DNA from: Brasenia schreberi
Lineage: Eukaryota; Streptophyta; Magnoliopsida; Nymphaeales; Cabombaceae
Assembly: GCA_036023115.1 (NCBI GenBank)
Contig: JAYKKT010000077.1
Location: 248,001 to 312,000, forward strand
Direction of reading: 5' to 3'
Length of the DNA stretch: 64,000 nucleotides
The notes under the pieces are model-generated. The model saw only the letters and a list, made by a program, of their open reading frames with translations, ran no database searches and had not been told where the DNA came from. The position numbers and the translations under genes were made by a program. Positions 45,701-57,958 of the stretch are shown here, one piece after another. Within the stretch, counting starts at the first letter, position 1. Each line of letters begins with the position of its first letter.

Positions 45701-48700
45701 GACTTGGTTTGTTTGAAACCTACAAAATAGGTAAGAATATCAAAGAAATAAATATAATATTCAAGAAAAGCAGAGACCCATGAGAATGCCTAAAGCGAGA
45801 GGCCATAAGAGTAGAGGAACACTAAAAAAGTGAGGTTAGAAGAGCAAAGAGTTAGAAATGCTAAAAAACAAAGGAAGCACGAAGGCAAAGAGGCGAGGTC
45901 AACGCAAACCAATGTGTGGGAAATCATGTATACCATTCCAATCTATTCCTTCTCCTTATGTATTTCTCTCTCCATTGCAATATCCTCTCTCTCCTTTCTC
46001 GTTCTCCTAGCTTTCTCCATCTCTTTCCCTCTCTTTTCTCTTTCTTCCTCTTCTCAAGAGTTTTGAAAACTGCTCAACTTTTTCAAAACCACGGGCGGCG
46101 AATCAGTGGGTGTTAAAATTGCCTCGGGCAATAGACTGAAAAGTCCATTCTACCCCTAATATTTTTAAAATTTTCAAATCTACCACTGCACGAAATTATA
46201 AAAAAGTCCAGATATTTTTATGTAAAATGATAGTTTTGCCCTTAACAAACGAAAAGACAAAACTATCCTTTGACAGTTTTTGAAAATTATGAAAAACCAA
46301 CATGCAAAATTACCCGATTGTCCGGGATGAACGAAACTTCATAGTTCTGTCATGGTGTAAAAAGATAGTACTACCCCTATCTTTTTAGAAAAATCGCAAA
46401 ACCGGTTGAGGAGCACAATTAAGGTTCTACCCTCTATCGCAAATTTCATTAGAAAAACAGGTGTTATTTTACTATTCTATACCAGGTCTGTTTTTAAATA
46501 TTTCAAAAGAGGATAGAAGGGTCAAATTCATGGTTTTCCCCTAAGGTTTTTTGGAAATTACGGTGGCACGAAATAAAGGAAAAAGTTATAGTTTCATCCC
46601 TTGGTTGGTTCTGAAATAGCAAAATTAAGTTGAAAGTTTTTCAATTGATATCTAAGTATCAACTAAAAATACTCATAGTTTTTTTCAAAAAGGTACCTAT
46701 ATATTATTGGAAACTACTGCAGTCTACTAACACATGCGGTTGATTGGTTTTTTCAAATCATCCTATTATTTTTTTTTGCCAAACAAAATTAAAATGAACT
46801 CTAGGATTGTTTATTGAAGTTGGCAAAAACAAAGAAATTGAATGGTTTAAATTTCTAAGTATGGAAAAGACGTATCCCTTTAGCACTTATACTTAAATGT
46901 GTAAACTATGTTTTAAAGGATACAGTTCTACCACCTACTTCAACTGCAATAGAAGAAGAAAAGGAAACGTACAAAACATTCCTTAAAGATGATACCATAG
47001 CAAAAACTATAATATTAACCTATATGGATGATTACTTAATTAAGGTATTTGAAGAATATGAGACTACAAAGGAGTTGTTTGATTCAATAACAACTAAATA
47101 TGACACTACAACTAAACTACATGTTCAATTACTACTATAAAAATACAACTCCAATAAAATAAAAGGAGGAAACAATATAGTAGAACATCTAAACTAAATG
47201 TTGGTAATAGCAAGAGACTTAGTTGTAGCAAAGTCGGTCATCCTTAAGGCTATGCAAATATCAACTATTCTAAATAGTCTTCTTCTTTATAAAATATGGT
47301 TGCCACGACTTTGAGATTAGGAGGAGAAACAAACCTTTCTAAGTTACCTCTCAAATTAGCAATTGAATAAGAGCACATGAATAAAAATAAGAAGGATAAG
47401 TTGCCAATAGCTCAATAAGAGATTGGAACAAACTTTAGACTAAACAAGAAAAAAAACTAAATAAAAGGTTTGACAAGAATAATAAGAAAGACAGTCAAAC
47501 TTTTAAAAAATAGTTGGAAACTGCTTCTTCGGTTAAGTGTTTTAACTATGAAAAAATAAGGTACTACAAAATAGATTACCACAATAAGAAAACTGGCGAT
47601 GGAAACACCCAATAATGTGACCAATAAGATAAGTAAAATATAATCTACGTAGTTTCAGAATGTCTTTGTATGAATCACTCAATATATGGTTGGTGGATTG
47701 ACTCTATAGCAGCAAGACATATCTTGAAAAGCAAAGAAGGGCCATGGATCTAAAAGAATATAAATCAGGAGAACATAGTGTATATATGAAAAATAACACC
47801 TGCTTAGATGTCTTTGGTGTGGGGTCATTTACGATTTATGTATAAGGCACACAAATTATTCTAATCGATGTACTAATTGTGCCAAATATAAGGTGCAATT
47901 TAGTTTCGGTACTTTTCTTAGTTAAGAAGGATTTTGAAGTCAGGTTTGTCCCTGACAAAGTAACTATTGGGAAGCATGGAAGGATAGCCTTCTTAGGATT
48001 GTTCTATGATGAACGAGGTTTGTTCAAATTAAATGAAAGAGAATGATCTTCTTCTTATATTGATCATGCCTTTAATGTTGATATGAATGTATGATATAAA
48101 AGCTTAGGGAATATAAGTCTGAAAAGGTTGAGTAAGTTATCCAACTTTTACTTATTGTGAGGATTTCAAAAAAACACTTTTAGTAAATGTTAAGCTTGTA
48201 TAGAAGGAAAAATGACAAGAAAGACATTTTTCAAGGAAATAACAAGGGCAACAGTCCTATTGAAAATTATTCATACTTATTTATGTGTATATTTTAGAGT
48301 AAGATCGCATCGAGGAAATGTTTATTTCATAACCTTTATTGATGACTACTCGAGATATACATACATATATATCTTAACACATAAATCTTAGGCACTTGAA
48401 GCATTCAATGTATACCTCTACAGAATTTTTAGAATTCTGTAAAGACTTTTGTATTGCTAAGCAAAATACAATGCCTAAGACATCTCAATAGAATAGTATG
48501 ACTGAAAGATATAACAAAACCATACTGAATATGACAATGTTCATGCTAATAGATGCCTCTTTACGAAGGATATTTTGGGGAGAAGCGGTAAGTATAATTG
48601 TTTATATACTCAACAAAGTATCGTGTAAAACTATACTCTACACTATATGAGATGTGATTTGAAAGAAAACCTAATCTAGGTCATCTTAAGATGTGGGGGT

Positions 48701-50221
48701 CTATCACTCATGTAAAGATCCTTAAGATATATATTCTTCAGATATCCTAAAGGCTTTAAAGAATATCGATTTTATCATAAAGATAATGGGTTGATAGATA
48801 ATAAGGACGTTTAATTCTTAAAGGATACTAAGAATGACATTCTTGAAAATAATAATGAGTATATTGATGATCTAGTAGATCTAGATCAATCATCATTCAA
48901 ACCTATAGATAATCTTCTTGATCAAACCAAAACTTTAGGTAGATATAAAAGACCTAAATTCACACCATCCTACTTAAATGATTATTACACTTATCTTACG
49001 CAAGAAGTGTGCAATTCAGTAGATTTAAATGAACTGATTAATAACTTAACATATTGTCAAACTATTGACTCATCTGAATCAACAGACTGAGAGAAAGTCA
49101 TGGATGAGAAAATTAAATCAATTGAGAAAACAAAGTTTAGGAGTTAACTGATTTGTCAAAAGAAAGAAAAGTTATAGGCTACAAATGAGTTCTGAAAAAG
49201 AAATATAAGTCGATAGATTAATAGACAAGTTTAAGGAGAGGTTGGTTACAAATGAATTCTCACAAAAGGAGGGGATAATTATGTTGCATATTCCCTTATT
49301 GCGAAATTTGTATCTATAAAAATAATCCTAACAATATCAACGTATTATGATTTGGATTTACATCACTTAGATGTAAAAACTAATCTAAATATAAAATCAT
49401 ATATATGCATCAGCTTGAAGGATACAAAGTTGAAGGCCAAGAATAAAATATATAGGTTGAAAAAATCCCTATATTACCTTCAATAGTTACCCCGTCAATG
49501 GTATTTAACTTTTTAAAATGTCATTATTTAACTTGGGTTTGTGGCTAATGAACTTGACCACTGTGTCTATGTTTAAAATAGTGGGAGTCACTTTGTCATC
49601 TTATCATTTTATGTAGATCATATTGTTGACTGAGAATGATAATGAGATTATTGTCAAAACTAAGTCATGGTTAAACTCAAGGTTTGAAATGAAGGATATA
49701 GGAAAAACATCTTATATCCTGGGTATAAAGATTTATCGAGACAGAGAATCTAAACTTTTATGCCTAAGTTAGGAGACATATGTTTATATTATCAAGAAAT
49801 TCAAAATGGGTGAATGCAAATATATATCTACACCTGTTGCAAAAGAGGTCAAATTAAGTAAAGTTGATTGTCTCGGTGAGGGAAACAATAAATCTAATAT
49901 TCTTTATATATAAGTTGTTGGTAGCTTGATGTATGTTATGTTATGTAAAGACTTGATATTAGCTTCGTTGTTGGTATTGTGAGTAAATATCAAAGTAATC
50001 CTTGATGATATCATTGGATAGTTGTCAAAGGGATTCTAAGATATCTTGAGGGAACAAACAACTTGAAATTATGTTTTCAAGTAGATGAACTAAAAGTGGT
50101 AGGATACTCAGATGTTGACTTTGCTAGGAGCAAAGATGACAACAATTCAAGCTCGGGTCAAATATTCTTATTTGGAGGTTGAGTTGTTTCTTTGGCTTGA
50201 AAGAAACAAAGTTGTATAGCA

Positions 50222-50578
50222 TTGCATACACAGAAAGTTGAACATGTAGCTTATTTTATGGCTGTAACTAGTACCGTTTGGATAAGTCATTTCATATGTG
50301 ATTTGAAACTGGATATAACCAACAAGTCAATTGTCATTTATTGTGACAACAATACAATAATTATTATGTTTAAGAGTGAAACTGATAACTCCAAAAACAA
50401 TAAAATAATGGTTAAATACCATTATGTTCATGATATAGTCATGAGAAAGGAAATATTCATCTCATATCTACCAACTAATGATATGTTGACAAACTCCTTA
50501 ACAAAAGGCATAAAAGAATATATTTTCTCAAAGTATGTTACAAACATGAGCTTGATATATGTTTTGAATGTCATGTAG
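50222..50578 (+). pseudogene. copia 2 RNase H tail
   Basis: 118 open codons with [34 protein letters not shown] and LPTNDMLTNSLTKG, directly comparable with the copia 1 RNase H. The catalytic region is partly changed. Confidence 0.9.
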
Positions 50579-50705
50579 GTAAGAAACCACACAATGGGTA
50601 ACGATTGAAATAACAATTATACATGACATAACTTTGAAAACCCTACAAAAGTGGGAGGCAAAACCAGTATGTGAGGATACTTGGCTCGAATGGCTAAGTA
50701 GGAGA

Positions 50706-50836
50706 TATAACATTGTATATGACCATTCTCGGTTGTAAACCCGAGAAAAAACGTTATATACAAAAAACATATATAAGATTAAACATATACATTATAAAAG
50801 ACGAAAAATAGCTTCTAACGGAAAGCCTAGACAAGG
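50706..50836 (+). repeat. copia 2 3' LTR, truncated
   Basis: Starts TATAACATTGTATATGACC after a polypurine AAGTAGGAGA and follows the 5' LTR for about 130 bp before breaking off. Confidence 0.85.
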
Positions 50837-50932
50837 TTAATTATACCTGACAAAACTTTGAAAACCCTACAAAAGTAGGAGACAAAACCGATATGTAAAG
50901 ATACTTTGCTCGAATGACCAAGCGGGAAACAA
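50837..50932 (+). repeat. duplicate of the copia 2 pre-LTR segment
   Basis: AATTATACCTGACAAAACTT, AACCCTACAAAAGTAGGAGA and TTTGCTCGAATGACCAAGCG repeat the 50613-50705 sequence that precedes the 3' LTR. It is followed by unrelated DNA, not by another LTR. Confidence 0.85.
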
Positions 50933-51930
50933 TAGACAGTTAATTGAGGGGCCATCCCTATGGATGCGTGGTCTTTAGGACGTCGAAGGAGCGAGCCAAG
51001 TTTGGGGCTTACACCCAGGCCAAGGGGTGTGCGTGTCATCCAGCCGAATCCGGATGTCAGCTGACTGATACTTGGTCGATCTTTAGTCTTAGCTAATTTC
51101 TACGAATGGCCGGCTATAAGCGAACAAAGCTGATGGAAAAAAAATCTGTTATTTCAGGCGTTTTTGGTGTCCCCATGGAGAAGTATGGATTTCAACCTTG
51201 TCCATATATAGAAAGAACCCAATTTTTGAACACGAAAGACCTCCGGCCTAAGGGAGATTATTGGTCCGACCTCTTGTGGACAACATCAGGTTGTGCATGA
51301 GGGTGTTTACAAGTACTGCAAATCCTCTAATACCAACCTAGTGGCCCAACTGCCGTAGGCCAAGGTAGAGCGGTCGGAGTGGATGGCCGCAGGGCAACAA
51401 AACATTTGTAAACCTTAGAGCTCGATTGAAGGGGCTTGTCCTCATTCCAAGTTATCTGGTGGAGGCGACAAGCAATGGCTGATGACCGACAACGAACCCA
51501 TAGGGTGACAGCACAACCGGTGCACTTTGGCAATGTTGGAGATGACTTTTGGCATGTTAGGTTTCAATGACTTTGAACCTTCGAGATGGCTCTGAAAATG
51601 ACTTTGTTTATGACCTTTTTAAGGATAATTCCAAGCTAACAGAGCCGAGATCCTTTGGGTTCAATTCATAATTGGGATAGATTCAGTTGGCTAGGTGACT
51701 GAGACCTTCACAGTGGTCTCTTTGGGATCATGATGCTGGATGGAGGGTTCGGCTGCGAGACAGGTTCAAAAATACATGTCACTGGATTTCTATTGGCTGG
51801 ATCACCTTCAAGTGCGACATGGCACCACACCGCGCACAGTACTGTGCCCTGCACTTGCACTTGGGGCCGCAACCCTAGCAGCGCCATACGTTAGATGTTT
51901 TCTTCTATTTTGGGTTTTCCTTGAGACCAG
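50933..51930. other. no gene recognised, GC-richer than flanks
   Basis: Short open frames (such as 51106-51300) match no family. The following TATA-module cluster suggests this may be part of an LTR, but no partner LTR is visible. Confidence 0.4.
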
Positions 51931-51937
51931 GTTTCAT

Positions 51938-52322
51938 GGACCTGAGCCTCGTCTGTATAAGGGCATGCCGTGCATGTAATAGAACTCGGTCTGCAATAAT
52001 ACAAGATTCTTTCCTACAAGCCCCCGTTCTTCTCTTCTTCTCCCTTCCTCTTGTTTCTGTTGCGTGAGGGTGAGGGTGAGGGTGAGGGTCTCTCATCAGA
52101 GAAGAGACTGAGGAAGAGCGTCGGGTGTGGCTAGGGATGTCTATATAAGGGTGTGTGAGACTTGTCTATATAAGGACGTCCGGCCCAACTAGGTCCACGC
52201 ACACATGCCCTAGCCATGCCAGACAAGTTGCATGGACCTGAGCCTTGTCTATATAAGCATTCAGGTCGATGCAACAGGCACTTGAGCACACACGCCCTTA
52301 TATACACAAGGCTCAGGTCTAT
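51938..52322. repeat. repeated TATA-containing modules with one inverted copy
   Basis: The module CTGAGCCTTGTCTATATAAG occurs complete or partly at about 51940-51965, 52130-52150, 52151-52172 and 52232-52257, and inverted at 52294-52322. The last two form an imperfect 26-28-bp foldback. Each module carries a TATATAAGG-like core. Confidence 0.8.
52068..52088 (+). other. G-quadruplex-type motif
   Basis: Four GGG tracts are separated by three TGA loops within a (GTGAGG)4 microsatellite at 52064-52087. This is a canonical G3-N3 quadruplex pattern on the plus strand, about 100 bp after a TATA-like module. Confidence 0.8.
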
Positions 52323-52846
52323 GATAATTTCTGTAATTCAGCATATATATTCTTCCAGCCAAGTTAAAAGCCTGTTTTGTGGTACACCTCAAGGAAAAGA
52401 GTTTTAAGAATTTAAAATTCCATTTTAAAGTAAAATGGGTGTTTTATAAAATAAATATTATATAGCAGTACCAAAATCAATGATGATCAATAATGAACCT
52501 TTGCACGATTATGGCATATGAGAGACCGTCAAATATGGCGAATAGGTATAAAAGATTTAGATTACCTTAAAAGAAGCAAATGAAAGGAAACAATAATACA
52601 TAATAAAATATGGTTTTACTTTTCCGGAGTTCAATACAAATAGAAACAAGTTTGAGCAAAATAGTGGTAAAGGGTTCGTGTACACTAAACCCACTTGTTC
52701 GAGATTTTGATTTTGGGTAGATAAAGTTTTACACGTCATAAAAGGGTGTACGCTAAACCCACTTGTTCGTGTACATTAAACTCTCTTTCCCAAGCTATTC
52801 CCTTTCTCCTCCTTACACTCTTTCTCCCTCTCCTCTCCCCCACCAT

Positions 52847-52881
52847 ATATGTATATATGAGAGAGAGGGAGAGAGAGAGAG
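52847..52881. repeat. TA/GA microsatellite before HNH remnant
   Basis: ATATATGTATATATGAGAGA followed by a GA tract lies 17-50 bp before the candidate start codon at 52898. It resembles a TATA plus GA leader. Confidence 0.7.
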
Positions 52882-52897
52882 TTGGGCTCTCTTGCGA

Positions 52898-53108
52898 ATG
52901 GGCGGCAGCCCGCGAAACTCCGACTCAAACTCCGGGAAGAAGAGGTCAAGATTCTTCGACCAAAAGACAAAGAATGAATGTTGGGGAAAGGCCGACATCG
53001 TCCCCAATTTCCACCCAGAACAGTGGCGCAAGGATTCCGCTGGAAACATCGTTTGTAAGCGCTTATGGAATTGCTTGGGCGGCCTATGCTACGAGTATGA
53101 TCATATTC
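52898..53108 (+). pseudogene. plant HNH-nuclease-like gene, N-terminal piece
   Basis: An open frame from ATG 52898 reads MGGSPRNSDSNSGKKRSRFF. It continues with FDQKTKNECWGKADIVP, FHPEQWRKDSAGNIVCKR and NCLGGLCYEYDHI. The Cys, His and closing DH residues match the conserved plant HNH-endonuclease-domain family, in which EYDHI is followed by a VPFSKGG-like block. Here the similarity stops at DHI, with no GT donor nearby, so the gene seems broken at about 53108. The C-terminal piece is at 55067-55210. The family's role is not well established. Start choice: the upstream codons are low-complexity leader. Confidence 0.75.
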
Positions 53109-53369
53109 ATAAGCTTGCATGACTCCCTAAATTTAGAACTCCATTTATGCACAATATCAACCCAATTTTGCAACAATTTATACTAGAAAGCATGTGTAAG
53201 GACTCTATAACCTTATCCTGTAATAACAATAGTATCTACCATACTTTAAAAGAAAAATTAATTTACAACATTAAAAGAAAAACAATTTCCGTAAAAAAAA
53301 TTAGGACACTTCATATCTACTTTGTGAATTACCTCTTTCGAAGTCTTATTACTTGTTGAGCTTAAGGAG

Positions 53370-54345
53370 TCGTACGTAGGAGAAAAAATGAATGCATCTC
53401 ACTATCTCTATCTCCTCTACTATCCCTCGTAGTCATCGAATGAGTAAAAGCTCTTGCAATTGAACAATAACCAACTCCACTGCTACTACCATCAGAACCT
53501 ACTCTTTTTCTTAACTTGCCTTCTTAATTCTTCACCCAACTCTTTTAACTCTTTGGCTGCACCATAAAATTTTCATACATATCTCTAGCAACATCTTCAA
53601 ATTGTTGAATCTTATGAAATATCTCAACCACCTATTTTTGTCCTTTAATGCAACCATAAATTTTTTTCTTTTCTTTCTAACCTCCAATATTTGCTCATTT
53701 CATATTTTTTTGTTTTGAACATCAGAAGACAAGCACTAATATCCTTCTTGGTTTCCGCAAGATAGTACTTCAAACGAGAAATACTTCCATACTTAACTTT
53801 ATTGAAAAAATACAATTATTCACTAGTCTATTACCTTCGTACACTGGAGTACAATACCTTCAGGCTAGATCGACTCGATCAGAAGCCATTAAATAGAGAG
53901 GACTGGAGATAAATAATAAGAAGAAAGAAGTTTTTGAATGGTAGAACTACAAAATCTATGAAAACGCTAAATTTTTCAAGTGAAAAATCGAATAGAACGA
54001 CAAGAAAGGAATTATGTGTAATTTGACAAAAACCTAGAAATAGAGAAAGGGATTGAGTGAAAAAACTGGATAATCTTGAGATTTCTCTTCAAAATCAACA
54101 AAAGTGAAAAGGTTTGAGAACAAAGGATTGGAGTGCAATAGGTTAAGGTTTGGGATGAAAAATGAAATTTGAAAACCCATATCCTAGATTTTCATGCCAA
54201 AAAATTGGTATCGACTCATACTGTATGATACGGCCTGTATCGTATGATAGCATGATGAATCACACAATGCGATACACTGTCATATTCTTATATGATACAC
54301 GATAAAATCGTATCGTATACAATATGCTTTTAATAACATTGGTTT
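53370..54345 (-). mobile_element. hAT element remnant (BED-finger end) between the HNH pieces
   Basis: The minus strand at 53830-53640 reads GSISRLKYYLAETKKDISAC, then KKYEMSKYWRLERKEKKIYG. This is the linker after a BED zinc finger as found at the N terminus of plant hAT transposases. The sequence from 53640 to 53380 continues with charged and Gly/Ser text and stops. The right end, 54205-54320, is full of GTATGATAC/GTATCGTAT words, like hAT subterminal regions. The catalytic core is absent. No target duplication was identified. Confidence 0.55.
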
Positions 54346-54960
54346 GGATGACTGTAACTTTGGGTGAAAAGCTTTTCGGAGTATTCCTTACATACCTTGC
54401 CTACAAAACTAACTAGATCCAAGAGTGCATAAATGAATTCCTTAAGCCTCTATGAAATTCCCAATGGGTTTGTCCCCTTCGTCACCAAATTTATAGACGC
54501 AATGAGAATTTAAAGCCCTTTCATAAATGTGCATAATTTTCTTCAGTTAGTGCCTTCTTGATTGTGAGCATAGCTTCTTGCTTCTTACTATGCTTTATCC
54601 GGGATATTCTTTGTACAAGGGTTATGCGACTAGCTGCCCTTTTACAAGATGAGCATTATGATATTTGTATACAGGGGTTTTATTTATATCCAGTTTGGAG
54701 CTGAAATGTTTGTAGATTACATTGAATATTTTGGAATCAAAGTTGTGACTCGTGAGGCTTCTATTTCTACGAAGTCTCATGCCGTCATTGTAACTGAATG
54801 AGACCTTACAGTGCACGATAGGTAATTGCACAGACACGGCACACAGACTTGTGCACACACATGTGGACAGCCTTTCACGGATAATATGTGGCATCGCTTA
54901 CAATAGAATATTTTGACGTTGGAAAAAAAGAAAGACGTGGATGGAACTGAGAGGCTGGTC

Positions 54961-55006
54961 TCTCCCACTAATTGCCTCTCCCACTAATTGCCTCTCCCAC
55001 TAATTG
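54961..55006. repeat. 16-bp unit repeated three times
   Basis: TCTCCCACTAATTGCC occurs three times in a row (the third is partial) just before the HNH C-terminal block. Confidence 0.95.
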
Positions 55007-55066
55007 CTCCCTAATTCTTGCAAAGTTGTTAAGAGCGTCATCCATTTCTTTGATGTGATTGTGCAG

Positions 55067-55210
55067 ACAGGTAATTGGATATAATTGAAATGGCAGTCTG
55101 TTATTCGACCAGAGAACCAGTGCCGCTGCAAAACTGTTGCTGAAGTGCTTGGTCTGTACAAGTCAAAGGGCTCTTTCATGGCATGTGAGCTGCCTTACAA
55201 GGAAGCCTGA
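55067..55210 (+). pseudogene. plant HNH-nuclease-like gene, C-terminal piece
   Basis: After a GTGCAG acceptor-like site, the strand encodes LDIIEMAV in one frame. In another frame it reads VIRPENQCRCKTVAEVLGLY and KSKGSFMACELPYKEA to a TGA at 55208. In intact relatives these two blocks are joined by a few residues (YGD type), so an ~8-bp deletion near 55097 has shifted the frame. The middle of the protein (after DHI) was not found between the two pieces. Confidence 0.75.
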
Positions 55211-57180
55211 TTAATACCACTATTACTGATTGTGATATTTATGTTGTTGCATTTAATGTCCTAATTTCACATTTACCGTGTTCAACATAAAACAGAACGT
55301 CATTCCTCATTGATAAAAAAAATGATTTAGTCATAATGGTCATGAAATGATTAGTCATGATTCTATTTGCATTTCTCGTGTTACTATGTTGCATATTAAT
55401 GCTCCCTCGTTCTGCGTGCCTTTTAGTACGTTTGATATAGATAAATGTTAATGTGAACCCTTGAGGGTTGCCTTGTTGAGTACCTTCAATCATGGGGAGC
55501 CATGCAGCAGGAAGGCTTCATAGATTGGATGCTGTAGTGGGGGCATGGACCCTACAGAACCTTGTCCTTTCAAGGGCCATTGTGTACTATCGTCTAATGT
55601 CTTGCTCATTAATGTCTCAAGGAGGCCAACTAACCGAGATTGGCTCGTACCATGCTCGAGCTCATTGACCTCTCTGGTTCCTTGTTGCCAAATGGCTTGA
55701 GTTCTGGCTTAGTTCTCGCGTTCTTTTTATGGTGAAAAGTCGGGTCAGAAAGCCCAGTACAAGAATGGTTAGTGAACACAAATGGATCTAGTAGTGGAGA
55801 CTCCTAAAGCATCATGTAACAGCAGAATTTGCAAAGCTTGTGGTCACGTATTCCATGTCTTGAGGCCAATCTCATGCAAAAGTGCTTTGCGTCACAAGCC
55901 AATCTGCGCAATTACTGCATTTGCGATAGATATAAAAACCTTTACCTGCCATTGTCTGTGTACCAACTGTATGATGTCTGCAATTAGTCTTCTGGCATCA
56001 AAGGAATGAACTCGTTTAATCTACGAGACTAGAACCATTGAGTCTACTGCAATTATTACTCTTCTGTAGCCTCTATGCCATGCTGATTGCAACCCATTGT
56101 ATCCCACACATTGTGGTCTATTAAGAGAATAGAATTGTGGTCTTTTGGCCGATACCACCTTGGTATTCCAAACAACCGCAGCTTCTCTACAATCGTGAAC
56201 GGCGTGTAGGCTTGTTTCTTCGTTGCTACCACAAAGTGGACAGCTAGGACTACCCAGACCCCCATCTTCATATTAAGGTGTGTTTTGGGCAGTTGGAACG
56301 ATTGAGTGGCTGGATGGAGAGACAGACTCCACATGAAATGTGTAGGAGTACCTATTTTCCTTGGGAAATTGACACCAAACATATGTCAAGATAATTACCA
56401 GAATGAGGGTGCGTCTGGGATCATGGTCCGCCTCACTAAGTCAGATTAGCCCTCATCAAATCCGTCCTTGCAGCAATTTCCACTATATTGGACGCTAGCT
56501 TTTTGGCTTCTGTAGAAATGTGTAAAACAGTATGAAGTGAGCTGTCACGAGCGAAAAATCTGTAGTTTGTTATTGGTTTGTTTATCATTAGTGGCTTCCC
56601 TTAAGTGGGATATCTCAGCTCTTGCTTAGCAAGCTGTCACGAGCGAGCCGAGGCAAGCACTGGAAGTCTGTTATTGGTTTGTTTATCCATATGAAGTTAG
56701 CTGTAGTTTGGCTCGCATAAATTGCAAAGCTGAGCTGAGCCAAGCCAAGCTTTCAGAGTGTATCTTACCATACATACATAAAGAGAATCATATGATATAT
56801 AGGAAACCGTCATATATGCCACAAATATATAGGATAGGAAGTCAATAAAGTTGACATTTGCGACACCACGCAATCTTAGATGCCCGTAATAGCAATATGG
56901 ATCACTTTACAGTAGTGAGACACATAACACCAGTTACAGCTATAAAAGAATGTCATACCCATAAAAGATAAAAATGAGAGAGACATGCGATTTGTACATT
57001 TGAAAATGTAGCTACGATGGGGTGCGAAAAGCCAAATAATGAAAAATATGTAGAGGAAGACTCGTGAAGTGTTAGAAAGGAAACTAAAATATGATATATT
57101 TTTGTTCTGAAGTGTAAATGCTACTTGGACACATGATCTATTGCATTAAAGATCCATATAGCTCACTCATTTAGTGTGAG
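55211..57180. other. intergenic, no gene recognised
   Basis: Open frames at 55782-56009 and 56056-56382 match no family. A direct repeat of GCTGTCACGAGCGA...CTGTTATTGGTTTGTTTATC occurs at about 56540-56590 and 56633-56682. Confidence 0.45.
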
Positions 57181-57211
<31 letters not shown>

Positions 57212-57224
57212 TGTTGGTGAAGGT

Positions 57225-57475
57225 TACAATTGCTATCATATTGTGGCATTAAAAATACTTACTTGAGTAAAATTGTGCTCATTAGTAGCACTAAATAGTG
57301 TATATAACTCATGAGCATTTAGCAACCATATTGTGGTATTAAGAGCTACTTACTTTAGTGACAATTGTGTTCATTAGTAGCACATGTAGTGACTGAAACT
57401 TATATGCATTTAGCAATATTATGGATTAAGAGCTACCTTCTTCAGTGACAATTATGCTCATTAGTAACATATGAT
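57225..57475. repeat. degenerate ~90-bp tandem repeat, three copies
   Basis: Each copy contains ATTGTGGTATTAAGAGCTAC-like text, then TTAGTGACAATTGTG and CTCATTAGTAGCA (near 57275, 57368 and 57454), and a GCATTTAGCAA word. A TA microsatellite lies just before, at 57181-57212. Confidence 0.85.
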
Positions 57476-57958
57476 GAGTTACATTTTCACCATGTTTATA
57501 TATAGTAATATTGTAAACAAGATTTATCTAACTTTTCTTCGATTGTGTGAGTACTTTCATAATTAGTTTTTCAAGAGAGTTTATAAGTCCTATTGTACCA
57601 TATGATGAGTGACAACTATCTTACTTTCATATGCTGAGTTATATTTTCACCACTTGCTTTGTTGGTTTGTGTAATACTCGATTGCGTTCATGTAAGACGA
57701 ATTTCATTGTACCATGAAAGCATTTTGTTAGGATTCATTATATTTGGTTATTTGATACCGATGATAGCAAATAAACTTAAAGGTTAGTGTTTATCACACC
57801 TCGAAAAATAGCACTATCCTAATATTCTTTTTTAGGGTGTTAAATTTGATCTCTTGGGTACCAACCACTAGAAAATCATACATTCTATAAGAGTTATACT
57901 CAAACAATCTTTAGGTTTATTTGTCAACATGACTATTTTCCTTCGAGATATCACAATT

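Larger units (their letters stand above)
45321..50836 (+). mobile_element. second Ty1/copia element (copia 2), heavily decayed
   Basis: The 5' LTR is at 45321-45688 and the primer site follows. Gag starts at ATG 46794 and shares [22 protein letters not shown] and TKYDTTTKLHVQ with copia 1. A degraded zinc knuckle lies near 47535, and integrase-like text from 47690 to 48700 includes AERYNKT. RT spans ~49080-49800 and RNase H ends at 50578. Stops occur throughout except in the last 118 codons. The 3' LTR is truncated (50706-50836). It belongs to the same coding lineage as copia 1 but is far older, and its LTRs are unrelated in detail. Confidence 0.92.

Noticed and set aside
51106..51300. 64-codon open frame after copia 2
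   Set aside because: No recognisable domain, and it lies in a stretch that looks like LTR or other repeat DNA.
55782..56382. Two small open frames, one Cys-rich
   Set aside because: The Cys spacing matches no zinc-finger pattern, and there is no start context or related copy.
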